Assembly (NCBI GenBank): GCA_964507445.1
Contig: CAZDQF010000003.1
Location: forward strand, 322,782 to 386,781
From: GCA-2683135 sp964507445
GTDB taxonomy: Bacteria > Planctomycetota > GCA-002687715
Direction of reading: 5' to 3'
Length of the DNA: 64,000 nt
Shown here: piece after piece, positions 36,267 to 45,260 of the stretch
Position numbering within the stretch: position 1 is the first letter of the stretch
How the letters are laid out: each line of letters begins with the position of its first letter
Notes under the pieces: model-generated
What the model saw: the letters and a program-made list of their open reading frames with translations, nothing else
What the model was told of the DNA's origin: nothing
Databases searched by the model: none
Made by a program: the position numbers and the translations under genes

Positions 36267-38891
36267 TCAGGCCGCCGCCGAGATCCCCGCGGGGACCAGC
36301 TCCAGCGAACCGTCCCGGACCGAGACCACGGCCCCGGCCCCCTCCGCCAGGTCTCCAGCCAGGATGCCCCTGGCCACCCGATCCACGATCTCCTTCTTGA
36401 TCAGACGCTTCAGCGGCCTGGCCCCGTACACGGGGTCGTAGCCCCGCTCCGCCAGCACCTCCCGGGCCTCCGGACTGATCTCCAGCTCGATTCCCCGGTC
36501 CCGGACCCGCCGGACCACTGCGTCGAGGTGGATGGAGAGGATGGCGTTCATGTCCTCGCGGCTCAGGGACGCGAAGGGGATCACCTCATCCAGCCGGTTC
36601 ACGAATTCGGGCCGGAAGAACTTCTCCACCTCCCCCATCAAGCGCGCGCGCTCGTTGGACTCGTCGACCAGGTCTTCCCCGGCGTCGTACCCGAGCCCGC
36701 CACGGGCCACGGTGCCGATGTTCGAGGTCATGACGATGATGGCGTTGCGGAAGTCGACCGTTCGCCCCTGGCCGTCGGTCAGGCGACCGTCATCGAGGAC
36801 CTGCAAGAGCGTGTTGAAGACATCCGGATGGGCCTTCTCCACCTCGTCCAGCAACACCACGCTGTAGGGACGACGACGGACCAGCTCCGTGAGCTGGCCG
36901 CCCTCCTCGTGTCCCACGTATCCGGGAGGCGCTCCCACCAGCCGCGAGACCGTGTGCTTCTCCTGGTACTCCCCCATGTCGATGCGGACCATGGCCCGCT
37001 CATCATCGAACAACAGCAACGCGAGGCTCCTGGCGAGCTCGGTCTTGCCGACCCCCGTAGGACCGACGAACAGGAACGACCCGGCAGGACGCCCCGGATC
37101 GGCCAGCCCCGCACGTTGCCGACGTACGGCGTCCGCCACGGCGACCACGGCCTCGTCCTGACCGACGACCCGCTGATGAAGCCGCGCCTCGAGCTCGAGC
37201 AGCCGCTCCCGCTCGCTCTCGAGCATCCTGGTGACGGGTACACCGGTCCAGGCAGAGACGACGTCCGCGATCTCCTCCTCCGTGATCTCCTCTCGTAGCA
37301 GGGGACGTTCTCCCTGCAGTTCCTTCAATCGAGCCTCCGCCTTACGGACCGCCTCCTCGGACTGCGGGATCTCGCCGTAGAGGATCTCCGAGACCCTGCT
37401 CAGGTTCCCCTCCCGCTGGCACCGGTCCTTCTCTCGCCCCAGCTCCTCGATGCGCTCCGTGGCTGAGCGGATCTGCTGGATGGTCTCCTTCTCCGCCAAC
37501 CATGCCTGCCGCGTGGCCTGGGCCCGTTCCTTGACGTCGGCGATCAGTCGCTCGACCTCGGAGCGCCGCGCCTTGGACTTCTTGTCCCGCTCACGCTGCA
37601 GGGCCTCGCGCTCGATCTCCAGGGTCGTGAGCTGCCGCTCCAGTTGATCCAGCTGCTCTGGGGTCGAGTCGATCTCGATGCGAAGCCTGGAGAGCGCCTC
37701 GTCCACCAGATCGATGGCCTTGTCCGGGAGCATACGGTCCGTGATGTAGCGGTCGGAGAGGCCCGACGCGGCCACCAGAGCGGCGTCGCGGATGCGCACC
37801 CCATGGTGCACCTCGTACTTCTCCTTCAAGCCGCGCAGGATCGCCAGGGTCTCCTCCACGGACGGTTCGCTGACCTTCACCACCTGGAAGCGGCGCTCCA
37901 GCGCGGCGTCCTTCTCGATGTTGTTGCGATAATAATACAGGGTGGTAGCGCCGACGCCGCGCCCCTTGCCGCGCGCCAGCGCCCGTTTGATAAAGTTTGC
38001 GGCGTCCTGGGAGCCCTCCGCCTTTCCAGCTCCCACCACCGTATGAAGCTCGTCGATGAAGAGGATGATCTCCCCCTCCGCCCCGGTGACCTCCTTCAGC
38101 ACCGCGTCCATACGCTCCTCGAACTCGCCGCGGAGCTTCGCGCCCGCCACCAGCGCTCCCATGTCCAGCGCCAGCACGCGACGGTCCTTGAGGCTGTCGG
38201 GGATGTCCCCGGCGATGATCCGCTGGGCCAGCCCCTCCACGATGGCGGTCTTGCCCACGCCGGGCTCGCCCACCAGCACCGGGTTGTTCTTGGTCCGCCG
38301 CAGCAGCACCTGGAGGATGCGACGGATCTCCTGATCCCTGCCGATGACCGGGTCGAGCTTCCCTTCCCGCGCCATGGCGGTCAGGTCCCTCGTGTAGCGC
38401 TCAAGGGCCTGATAGCGGTCTTCGGGATTGCGCGAGTCCTGGGGGCCATCTCCGCGCATGGGTTCCAACGCCTGCTCCACCAGCGCACGGGTCATACCCA
38501 TGCCGGTCATGAGAGTCGAGACCGACCCTGCTGACCCGTCGACCGCTGCCCACAGGACGTGTTCGATGCCGAGATAGGCGTCTCCGAGCTTGCGCTGCCG
38601 CTTCTCCGCCGCGTGTAGCAGCGTTCCCAGCTCGCGACTCCCGGAGGAGAGCTCGGGGTTCCCGCCTTCCCGGGACGGGAGACGTTCCAAACACTGGTCC
38701 AGTCCCCGGCCCAGGGCACCCGGGTCCAGGGAGAGGCGATCCAGGACGCAGGAGAACAACCCCTGCTCCTGATCCAGGAGGGCGCGCATCAGATGAGGCG
38801 GAGTCAGCTCCGCATGCCCACACCGCCTTGCCAAATCGGCGGCATCTGCCATCGCGTCCGCCAGCTTCACTGTCATCATGTCAGGCTTCAT
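36267..38891 (-). CDS. clpB: ClpB-type disaggregase, AAA+ chaperone
   Basis: ClpB solubilises protein aggregates with DnaK. The 874-residue product has the Clp N domain (1-145), NBD1 with Walker A GEPGVGKT (208-215) and Walker B DELH (280-283). The long middle coiled coil (about 400-530) separates ClpB from ClpA/C, and NBD2 has GPTGVGKT and the C-terminal GYDPVYGARPLKR. Residues about 299-325 are unlike the family (FIKR, GKGRG and GATTLYYYRNN where GATTLDEYR is usual) and use AT-rich codons; this may be sequence error or real divergence. The ATG at 38891 is chosen because AAGGAG lies 8-9 nt upstream; an ATG at 38897 is too close. Confidence 0.95.
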   Translation of the reverse strand: MKPDMMTVKLADAMADAADLARRCGHAELTPPHLMRALLDQEQGLFSCVLDRLSLDPGALGRGLDQCLERLPSREGGNPELSSGSRELGTLLHAAEKRQRKLGDAYLGIEHVLWAAVDGSAGSVSTLMTGMGMTRALVEQALEPMRGDGPQDSRNPEDRYQALERYTRDLTAMAREGKLDPVIGRDQEIRRILQVLLRRTKNNPVLVGEPGVGKTAIVEGLAQRIIAGDIPDSLKDRRVLALDMGALVAGAKLRGEFEERMDAVLKEVTGAEGEIILFIDELHTVVGAGKAEGSQDAANFIKRALARGKGRGVGATTLYYYRNNIEKDAALERRFQVVKVSEPSVEETLAILRGLKEKYEVHHGVRIRDAALVAASGLSDRYITDRMLPDKAIDLVDEALSRLRIEIDSTPEQLDQLERQLTTLEIEREALQRERDKKSKARRSEVERLIADVKERAQATRQAWLAEKETIQQIRSATERIEELGREKDRCQREGNLSRVSEILYGEIPQSEEAVRKAEARLKELQGERPLLREEITEEEIADVVSAWTGVPVTRMLESERERLLELEARLHQRVVGQDEAVVAVADAVRRQRAGLADPGRPAGSFLFVGPTGVGKTELARSLALLLFDDERAMVRIDMGEYQEKHTVSRLVGAPPGYVGHEEGGQLTELVRRRPYSVVLLDEVEKAHPDVFNTLLQVLDDGRLTDGQGRTVDFRNAIIVMTSNIGTVARGGLGYDAGEDLVDESNERARLMGEVEKFFRPEFVNRLDEVIPFASLSREDMNAILSIHLDAVVRRVRDRGIELEISPEAREVLAERGYDPVYGARPLKRLIKKEIVDRVARGILAGDLAEGAGAVVSVRDGSLELVPAGISAAA

Positions 38892-38986
38892 GTGCATAAC
38901 TCCTTCCGTTGCATAGACCTGCAAGGGAATAAGCAATGCACGTGCCGGGCGAAGCGCGGACGTGACGACGCGCGAGGAGCTTCAGG

Positions 38987-39412
38987 TCAGCTATCGAGGA
39001 ACCGGGGCTCGCCGTCCTCGTCGAGGAACGCCCCTGAGTTCTCCAGCTCCTCCTGACAATCGATGCAGTACACCGCGAACGGGAGCGCCTTGAGACGGGC
39101 GAGCCCGATGGTCGTGTTGCACTCAGCGCAACGACCGTAACTGCCGTCCTCGATCTTCTTGAGGGCGTTGGAGATCTGCTGCAGCTCCCGGGACTCCCGA
39201 GCACGCGCGTCCAGAGCCAGGTCGGTATTCAGGGCGCTGTTGGCGATGTCAGCCTCGTCACCGTGGCCTTCGTCCTCACCTGAGTTGTCCATCTTGGCCC
39301 TCGCCCCGTCCAGCAACCAGCGCTGACGCTCGCGAAGGGTCTCGGCCATCCGGTCTCGCTGGGCCTTGGTCAACGACCGACCGCGTGTCGCGGTGTCTCT
39401 CTTGCTGCTCAA
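38987..39412 (-). CDS. DksA/TraR-family C4 zinc-finger protein
   Basis: The 141-residue product has a coiled-coil N-terminal half and a C-terminal four-cysteine zinc finger (C108-x2-C, then C-x2-C, as CAEC and CIDC). The segment LKKIEDGSYGRCAECNTTIGLARLKALP is the family signature. DksA-like proteins enter the RNA polymerase secondary channel and adjust transcription to nutrient state. The acidic coiled-coil tip expected in DksA (DxxDxA) is represented by DEADIANSALN at about residues 52-62. The start is a TTG at 39412 with GGGAG 7 nt upstream. It lies 172 bp downstream of the NtrC-type regulator gene, with its own likely promoter. Confidence 0.88.
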   Translation of the reverse strand: MSSKRDTATRGRSLTKAQRDRMAETLRERQRWLLDGARAKMDNSGEDEGHGDEADIANSALNTDLALDARARESRELQQISNALKKIEDGSYGRCAECNTTIGLARLKALPFAVYCIDCQEELENSGAFLDEDGEPRFLDS

Positions 39413-39552
39413 AAGAACTCTCCCTCACCTGGGTGCATCGTGAAAGCACCCCCTCTTCGGCACAACCGCAAGCCGCTCTGCAGCTTTTCCCTCCCGCTCG
39501 CCGGGTCATCTCCCGGAGGCGAGATCCTTACGTCCCAAAACCCACGTTGACC

Positions 39553-39579
39553 AACCACAATTCGAGAATAGTTGTGGTT
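39553..39579 (-). terminator. Hairpin just downstream of the response-regulator gene
   Basis: Arms AACCACAA (39553-39560) and TTGTGGTT (39572-39579) form a perfect 8-bp stem with an 11-nt loop, 4-5 bp after the stop codon. No U tract follows. It may be a terminator or a protein-binding inverted repeat. Confidence 0.4.
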
Positions 39580-39583
39580 CGGT

Positions 39584-40969
39584 TCACCTTTGCTCTCGGA
39601 ATTCGCTCACATCGAGACCCAGGGCGGCGATCCGGGCATGGAGACTGGGTCGGGCCATCCCCCCCAGTCGGGCCGCCTCACTGACGTTGCCCCGGGCCTG
39701 CCGCAGGAGCCCCTGCAGATAGTCGCGCTCGAAGCCTTCCATGGCCTGACGATACGGGCGGAAATCCGGAACCGGGACGTCCTTCACCGACTCCTCCGTC
39801 GGCAGCTCCTCCAACGTCACCACCTCGGCCTCCACAGTACCCGCAAGTCGCTCCACCAGGTTCTGGAGCGCCCGCACGTTGCCCGGCCAAGGGAGCCCCT
39901 GAAGGTGAGCCATCACCTCCGGGGAGAACACCAACTCCGGTCGGCCCACGGACGTGAGGAAGTGGGTGACCAACAGCGGGATGTCATCGACCCGATCCCG
40001 AAGCGGCGGCACATTCAGGGGCAGCACATCCAGGCGGTAGAACAAGTCGTCACGGAACGTCCCTTCCTCGACCAGGGACCTGAGGTCCCGATTGCTGGCC
40101 GCGATCACCCGCACGTCCGGCCGCGCCACCTCCTCGCCCCCGACCCGGACCACCTCTCCGGTCTCCAGGAATCGCAACAGGCTGGACTGGACATCCAGAG
40201 GGACCTCCGCGATCTCATCCAGCAGCAGCGTCCCCCCGGCGGCTCGCTGCACATAGCCTGCCCGGGTACGGTCCGCGCCCGTGAAGGCGCCTTCCACGAC
40301 GCCGTAGAGCTCCGCTTCGATGAGCGTGGCCGGGAGCGCGCCACAGTGCGCGGACAGGAACGGGCCCGCGGCGCGCTCGCTCCGCTCATGGACGGCCCGG
40401 GCCACCATCCCCTTGCCGGCGCCGCTCTCGCCCGTGACGAGGACGGTGCCGCCGGCGCGGGCGACACGCTCGATGGTGCGGTAAAGGCGACGCATCACCG
40501 CGCTCTTTCCGATCAAGCCCGCGAAGGTGCCCGCCCTCGTTAGCTGCTCCCGGAGCACGCGGTTCTCCGCCAGCAGACGGGCCTTCTCCCCGGCCTTGCT
40601 GATGGTCGCCACCAGCTCCTCCGTCTCAAACGGCTTGGCCAGATAGCTCTCTGCGCCCTGTTCCATGGCGGTGATGGCATCCTTGACGGACCCATAGGCG
40701 GTCATGATCACCGTCCTCGTCCCAGGAGACACGTCCAGGGCCTTGCGAAACAACTCACGGCCGTCCATCCCCGGCATGCGAACGTCCGTCAACATGACGT
40801 CAAACGCCTCACCGCCGAGCGCCGCCAGCGCCGCCTCCCCGTCCGTCACCACCTCGACGAGGAAGCCCCGCCGCCTGAGCGCGCGCGAGAGAAAGTGACG
40901 CATGCTCTCCTCGTCGTCCACCACGAGGACGCGGAGGGGATCGCTCTGGGGTCCGGACTCAGTCACCAT
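39584..40969 (-). CDS. Sigma-54-dependent response regulator, NtrC family
   Basis: The 461-residue product has a receiver domain with phosphoacceptor Asp62 and Lys112, and an AAA+ sigma-54 activator domain. That domain has Walker A GESGAGKG (180-187), GAFTGA (227-232), Walker B GTLLLDEIAE and WPGNVRALQN. It ends in a Fis-type helix-turn-helix (ARLGGMARPSLHARIAALGL). It should activate promoters read by RpoN when phosphorylated by the adjacent kinase. The ATG at 40969 overlaps the kinase stop by 11 bp; the frame is open to 41428. The AELYGVVEGAF sequence replaces the more usual ELFGHERGAF, but GAFTGA itself is intact. Confidence 0.94.
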   Translation of the reverse strand: MVTESGPQSDPLRVLVVDDEESMRHFLSRALRRRGFLVEVVTDGEAALAALGGEAFDVMLTDVRMPGMDGRELFRKALDVSPGTRTVIMTAYGSVKDAITAMEQGAESYLAKPFETEELVATISKAGEKARLLAENRVLREQLTRAGTFAGLIGKSAVMRRLYRTIERVARAGGTVLVTGESGAGKGMVARAVHERSERAAGPFLSAHCGALPATLIEAELYGVVEGAFTGADRTRAGYVQRAAGGTLLLDEIAEVPLDVQSSLLRFLETGEVVRVGGEEVARPDVRVIAASNRDLRSLVEEGTFRDDLFYRLDVLPLNVPPLRDRVDDIPLLVTHFLTSVGRPELVFSPEVMAHLQGLPWPGNVRALQNLVERLAGTVEAEVVTLEELPTEESVKDVPVPDFRPYRQAMEGFERDYLQGLLRQARGNVSEAARLGGMARPSLHARIAALGLDVSEFREQR

Positions 40970-42380
40970 GGTCCTCCCCAGCGTAAGGCAGCTCCACCGT
41001 GAATGTCGTACCGCCGCCGTCCCGGTCCGCGAACTCGAGGGAGCCCCCCAGGGCTTGGATGATCCCGTGGGTGATGGCCAACCCGAGACCGGTCCCTCCC
41101 TCCAGCTCCCTGGTGGTGAAGAACGGCTCGAAGATACGAGAGCGCAACGGCTCCGGCACCCCAGCCCCCCGGTCCGACACGTGGAGGGACACCCGATCGT
41201 CCACGCGATCCAGCCGCAGCTCCACCCTGCCGCCGTCCGGAGAGGCCTGGACCGCGTTCTGGACGACGTTCTGGACGACCTGGTGCAGCTCCACCGGGTC
41301 CGCCACCACGACGCAGCGGTCCGCTTCCGTCGCCAGGTCGAACGAGATTCGCCTCGCCTCCGCATCATGGGCCAGCAGCCGGGTGACCTCCGCCGCAACC
41401 GGTCCCAGATCCACCGGGCTGGGCTCACTGCCCCCGGCCTGGCTGAAGGTCTGTAGTCCCTGAACGATGGTGCGACCCCGCCGGGCGGCCCGGACGATCA
41501 CATCCAGGGTCTCCAGCGTCTCAGCGCCACCTCCTTCCGCCCGCAGGTCCTCCGCGCAGCCGCGGATGCCCCCCAGGAGGTTGTTGAACTCGTGGGCGAT
41601 GCCGCCAGCCAGCGTCCCGAGGGCCGCCATCTTCTCCTGGCGGATCAGCTGTTCCTGAGCGTCCTGGAGGCGGGCGTTGAGACCACGAGACTCCTCCAGC
41701 GCGACGCCCAGGGCCGCGGTCTTCTCGTCCACGGCCCGCTCCAGGTCCCGACGGGTCTGCTCCGCCACCGCCTCCCCCGCTGCCACCGACGCCCGGGCCG
41801 CGGCCAGGTGACCGACCTGCTCGAGCTGAGCCCGGTGCGCCAGCCAGCACGCGGCCAGCAGGAGGCCCAGGCCGCAGCCGCCCACCAGCCAGGCGACGCG
41901 CTGGACCCCATCGGACTCGTCCGCCACCAGGGCAGCCTCGTGAAGCTCCAGGATCTCCCGCCGTCGATCCGCCTGAGCGTCCGCCAGGCTCTGGGCGAGC
42001 GTCGCGCTCGTCGCCGGCAACGACCCGCGCAGCACATCCCGCCGCTCGCTCAGGAGGCGGGGCAGCTCCTCAGGCGATCGCCCCGCCAACGTCAACGCCT
42101 CGTCCAGCCCCCGTTCCAGCATGCCCTGACGAGCGGCCTGGAGTGCGTCCTCGAGCTCCTGGCGCCCTTGTGCCTCGATCAAGCGACCCTCGAGCGCCCT
42201 CACCCTCGCCGTCGCCTCATTCTCGGCCGCCGACGCGAACCAGGACGCCCCCCCCACGGTCGCCAGGAGCGACAGCAGGACCAGGACCAGCACCGCCCGC
42301 CGGCTCAGGGCGTGACTCCGTAGACCCGGTGCGCCCAGGCCATGCGATCGGGACGCAGCGCCAGCCCCGTTCGTCTCCAT
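40959..42380 (-). CDS. Membrane sensor histidine kinase, NtrB-like output
   Basis: The 473-residue product has two membrane helices (about 29-52 and 162-182) around a helical periplasmic domain of about 110 residues. A cytoplasmic coiled coil follows. The H-box is GGIAHEFNN with phosphoacceptor His263. N-box (NVVQNAVQA), G1 (DRGAGVP), F (FEPFFTTRE) and G2 (GTGLGLAI) motifs are complete. The sequence HEFNNLLGGIRG is typical of kinases that pair with NtrC regulators. It overlaps the regulator gene by 11 bp and the upstream binding-protein gene by 76 bp, so the true start might lie further downstream. Confidence 0.92.
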   Translation of the reverse strand: METNGAGAASRSHGLGAPGLRSHALSRRAVLVLVLLSLLATVGGASWFASAAENEATARVRALEGRLIEAQGRQELEDALQAARQGMLERGLDEALTLAGRSPEELPRLLSERRDVLRGSLPATSATLAQSLADAQADRRREILELHEAALVADESDGVQRVAWLVGGCGLGLLLAACWLAHRAQLEQVGHLAAARASVAAGEAVAEQTRRDLERAVDEKTAALGVALEESRGLNARLQDAQEQLIRQEKMAALGTLAGGIAHEFNNLLGGIRGCAEDLRAEGGGAETLETLDVIVRAARRGRTIVQGLQTFSQAGGSEPSPVDLGPVAAEVTRLLAHDAEARRISFDLATEADRCVVVADPVELHQVVQNVVQNAVQASPDGGRVELRLDRVDDRVSLHVSDRGAGVPEPLRSRIFEPFFTTRELEGGTGLGLAITHGIIQALGGSLEFADRDGGGTTFTVELPYAGEDHGD

Positions 42381-43090
42381 CCATCCAGGTGCACGGTGGT
42401 CTCCGTTGGCACCGCCGGTACCGCCGCGGCGGAGCCCTCGAGGCGTCCCACGAGTTGAAGCGCGGCCGCGTCGAGATCAGGCACCACGCCCATGGCACAA
42501 GACGCGCGGGCCAACCAGGGCGCCGTGGTGACCGCGGGGACACCAGCCTGCTCAGCCGCACGCAGCACGGACTCCGCGTGGCGAAGCACTGCAGGGTCGT
42601 CAGGAATCAGCACCGCGTCGCAACGCGCCTCCAGGAGACCGTGGGCGTCCGCCACCGCCACCACCTCGGCCGCCGCTCCGGCCCAATCCCCCGAGGACCC
42701 CAGCACGGCGAGGCGCGCGACGCCGGGATGCAGTCGCTCGAGGGTCTGCCGCAGCCGAGCGGGGGTGACGAAGAGGCTCACGTCCTCTCCCAGGACCACC
42801 CGACGAGCGGGCCCTGTATCCGCCGCGGCGCCGCTCATCAGCACCACCGCGTCCCGGGAAGTCAGGGGCACTCCCTGTCTCAACTCCTGCAGGACGCGGC
42901 CCGCGGCTCGCTCCTTCAGGAGTGCCATGAGCGCTCGCTGGGTCGGCACCTCCCGGTCCAGGCTGACAAACCAACGCCCGGGAGCGATCCTGAGCGGGTC
43001 CTGACCCGCGACCACGGTCGCGGACAGGGAGATTAGCAACAGCAGAAGCGCCCGAATCACGGGGACATGGTAACGGGCCGTCCGGTACAT
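42305..43090 (-). CDS. Periplasmic binding-protein-like protein of a two-component operon
   Basis: The 261-residue product has a signal peptide (VIRALLLLLISLSATVVAG). A fold like the ABC_sub_bind family follows: two Rossmann-type lobes with SRDAVVLMSGAA, VARLAVLGSSGDW and CDAVLIPDDPAVLRHAES. No transporter subunit is nearby. It precedes the histidine kinase in the same direction with a 76-bp overlap, so it may hand a ligand signal to the kinase's periplasmic domain. The start is uncertain: the ATG at 43090 or the GTG at 43060, where the signal peptide begins. Confidence 0.72.
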   Translation of the reverse strand: MYRTARYHVPVIRALLLLLISLSATVVAGQDPLRIAPGRWFVSLDREVPTQRALMALLKERAAGRVLQELRQGVPLTSRDAVVLMSGAAADTGPARRVVLGEDVSLFVTPARLRQTLERLHPGVARLAVLGSSGDWAGAAAEVVAVADAHGLLEARCDAVLIPDDPAVLRHAESVLRAAEQAGVPAVTTAPWLARASCAMGVVPDLDAAALQLVGRLEGSAAAVPAVPTETTVHLDGWRRTGLALRPDRMAWAHRVYGVTP

Positions 43091-43107
43091 TGGCCCTGGA
43101 GTTTGTC

Positions 43108-43398
43108 ATGAACCAGTCCTCCTTACCCGCCATCCTGCTGATGCTGAGCTTCTGCTTGTCGGAAGCGAGCGCCCAGTCCTCGAACCCGGACCCCCTGGCG
43201 CTGCCGTTTCCGAAGTTCTCCTCCATGAAGGAGCTGAGCGAGTTCTCGACCCAGGTCCAGGTCGCGACCCAGGACCGCCTGGTGGCCGCGAGAAGCCGGG
43301 GCGACCGCCTCGCCGCCTGCCGGACCCTCGAGCGGGCAGAGCTGTTCCGGCTCCATGCTGCCCAGACGTTCAGGAGGCTCCAGGCCACCCAGCGATGA
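43108..43398 (+). CDS. Small exported protein of unknown function
   Basis: The 96-residue product has a signal peptide (MNQSSLPAILLMLSFCLSEASA) and a mature part of about 74 residues that is probably helical (MKELSEFSTQVQVATQDRLVAARSRGDRLAACRTLERAELFR). No family was recognised. The ATG at 43108 follows GGAG by 7 nt. The stop overlaps the start of the HEAT-VWA gene by 4 bp (ATGA), so the two are coupled. Confidence 0.7.
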   Translation: MNQSSLPAILLMLSFCLSEASAQSSNPDPLALPFPKFSSMKELSEFSTQVQVATQDRLVAARSRGDRLAACRTLERAELFRLHAAQTFRRLQATQR

Positions 43399-45245
43399 TG
43401 CGCGCGTTGATCCTGGGCTGCCTCGCCGTCGCGACGTGCGACGCTCAAGGCGACGAGCGACAGGTCTTCTCCTTCGACGGTGGCGCGCTGGAACGGGTCT
43501 CGGTCCAGGGGACACCACGCTGGATCCACGAAGCCGATCCGGAGACCAGGGGGACCGGGTCCCTGCGCATCGCCCCTGCCACGGGCGAGAACTACTACGG
43601 CGTCACGATCAGGGGCCTGCGGGGCGCGGCCCCGAAACGACTCCGCCTTCGTGTTTGCAACGAGGGGACCGACCCGGTCCGTTGGTTCGTCTCCATGCAG
43701 AAGTTCGAGCCCGTCCGAAGCAAGCGACGCGGCCTCAAGTGGTCGTCCAGTTCTCATCAACTGCAGCCCGGGTGGAGCGAACTGGACCTGGACCTGACAG
43801 CGCTTCAGGCCCGGGACGCGGAGGGACCCATCGACACGGCCCTGGGTATCGGCGCCTTCCGGATCTCCCGTCGGGCGCGCGGCCCCGACGAGCCGCCCCT
43901 GCGAGTGGACAGCCTCAGGTTTGTAGACGAGACAGCGCCCCGAGCCCTCATCAAGCGCCTCAAGTCCGGCCTGCGCTTGGAGGACCCGTTCCAACGCCGA
44001 AGAGCGGTGCAGGAGACCCTGCCATGTCTGCCGGATCAGGAACGGGTCACCACATCCCTGGACCTGTTGGCGCAGGAGGGTCAACTGCCGTCCATCCGAA
44101 CCGCGGCCCGGCAAGCCATCGCCACCGCCTCTGCTCCGCGGAGCATCGAGGCCCTGATCTCGGCGATCAAGCGAGCCCGCGGCACCGCCGCCGCGGAATT
44201 GCTGTGGGCCCTGGCCTCCATGCCATCTGAGGACGCTCGAGCCCACGTGAAGGCCCTGCTGCAGAACCCCCGGATCTCGACGGAACAACGGACGGCGCTC
44301 CTCGGCGCCATGGGCCGCCGCCACATCAGCGACGTCGCCGCCCTCGAGACCCGCATCGACTCGCGCCGACCGTGGCCAGAGAGGGCAGCCCTCGTGAAGG
44401 CTCTCCTCACATGTGCTTGCGAGGCGTCCATGGACGCCCTCATCAAGATCCTCGCGGACCCGGGCTCGGAGCGGGTGCGGAACGATGCCGCGGCGGCGCT
44501 CACCCGCCTCACGGGCAAGGACCTGGGCACCGCGGCCTCGCAGTGGGAATCCTGGTGGCAGGTCAACCGTGGCAAGGTGCCCCTGAACGACACGGGCAAG
44601 ACCCTGCGACTGCCCTACGCGCGCTACTACGGCATCCCGGTCCCCAACGGCAGGACCACGTTCGTCATCGATCTATCGGGCTCCATGAGAGAGCCCGTCG
44701 AAGGTGGGCGCGCAGCAGAGCACCTCCGACAGGCCCCCCACCTGAAGGACCGCCGGATCCGCAGCCGGCTGGACCTGGCCAAGGAGGAGCTGGCCCACGT
44801 GGTCTCTCAGTTGTCGGATGCCGCCTGGGTGTCGGTCGTGACCTACAGCGACGGAGCCCAGCCCGTGGGCTCCGCCGACGCCCTGGAGCGCGCCTCCTCA
44901 AGGCTGAAGTCCAAGCTGGCCAAGAGGATCCGATCCCTATCAGCCAAAGGCAGGACCAATATTCATGACGGGCTGTTACGCGCGTTCCATCCGAAGAAGA
45001 AGCCCCACAAGGATGACGCCGTGAAGGGACCGGATACCATCTTCCTGCTGACCGACGGGGACCCGTCGGTAGGCGCGGTGACCAGCCGCACGGAGCTGCG
45101 GGACGCCGTCCTGGCGTGGAACCTCGGCCGCATGATCAGGGTCCACGCCATCAACGTGGGAGACGCGCGGAGCCTGTGGTTGGAGCAACTGACCCGAGCG
45201 ACAGACGGTCGGTTCATCGACCTGAGCTCCGACCCGGGCAAGTAG
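43395..45245 (+). CDS. Exported HEAT-repeat plus VWA-domain protein
   Basis: The 616-residue product begins with a short hydrophobic stretch (residues 2-16, ALILGCLAVATCDAQ) that is probably a signal peptide. A jelly-roll-like region (about 20-180) follows, then HEAT repeats (about 195-375). The linker TGKDLGTAASQWESWWQVNRGK comes next, and a VWA domain ends the chain. The metal site is intact (DLSGS, 426-430, plus TNIHDG and LTDGDPS). VWA domains bind protein partners through a metal ion. The architecture fits planctomycete envelope proteins. It is coupled to the small exported gene upstream and followed 15 bp later by a GNAT gene. Confidence 0.82.
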   Translation: MMRALILGCLAVATCDAQGDERQVFSFDGGALERVSVQGTPRWIHEADPETRGTGSLRIAPATGENYYGVTIRGLRGAAPKRLRLRVCNEGTDPVRWFVSMQKFEPVRSKRRGLKWSSSSHQLQPGWSELDLDLTALQARDAEGPIDTALGIGAFRISRRARGPDEPPLRVDSLRFVDETAPRALIKRLKSGLRLEDPFQRRRAVQETLPCLPDQERVTTSLDLLAQEGQLPSIRTAARQAIATASAPRSIEALISAIKRARGTAAAELLWALASMPSEDARAHVKALLQNPRISTEQRTALLGAMGRRHISDVAALETRIDSRRPWPERAALVKALLTCACEASMDALIKILADPGSERVRNDAAAALTRLTGKDLGTAASQWESWWQVNRGKVPLNDTGKTLRLPYARYYGIPVPNGRTTFVIDLSGSMREPVEGGRAAEHLRQAPHLKDRRIRSRLDLAKEELAHVVSQLSDAAWVSVVTYSDGAQPVGSADALERASSRLKSKLAKRIRSLSAKGRTNIHDGLLRAFHPKKKPHKDDAVKGPDTIFLLTDGDPSVGAVTSRTELRDAVLAWNLGRMIRVHAINVGDARSLWLEQLTRATDGRFIDLSSDPGK

Positions 45246-45260
45246 GAGAAGGACCAAGCC

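Noticed and set aside
42600..44324. Long minus-strand open frame of 574 codons opposite the HEAT-VWA gene
   Set aside because: Composition is antisense-like, and it conflicts with three better-supported genes.
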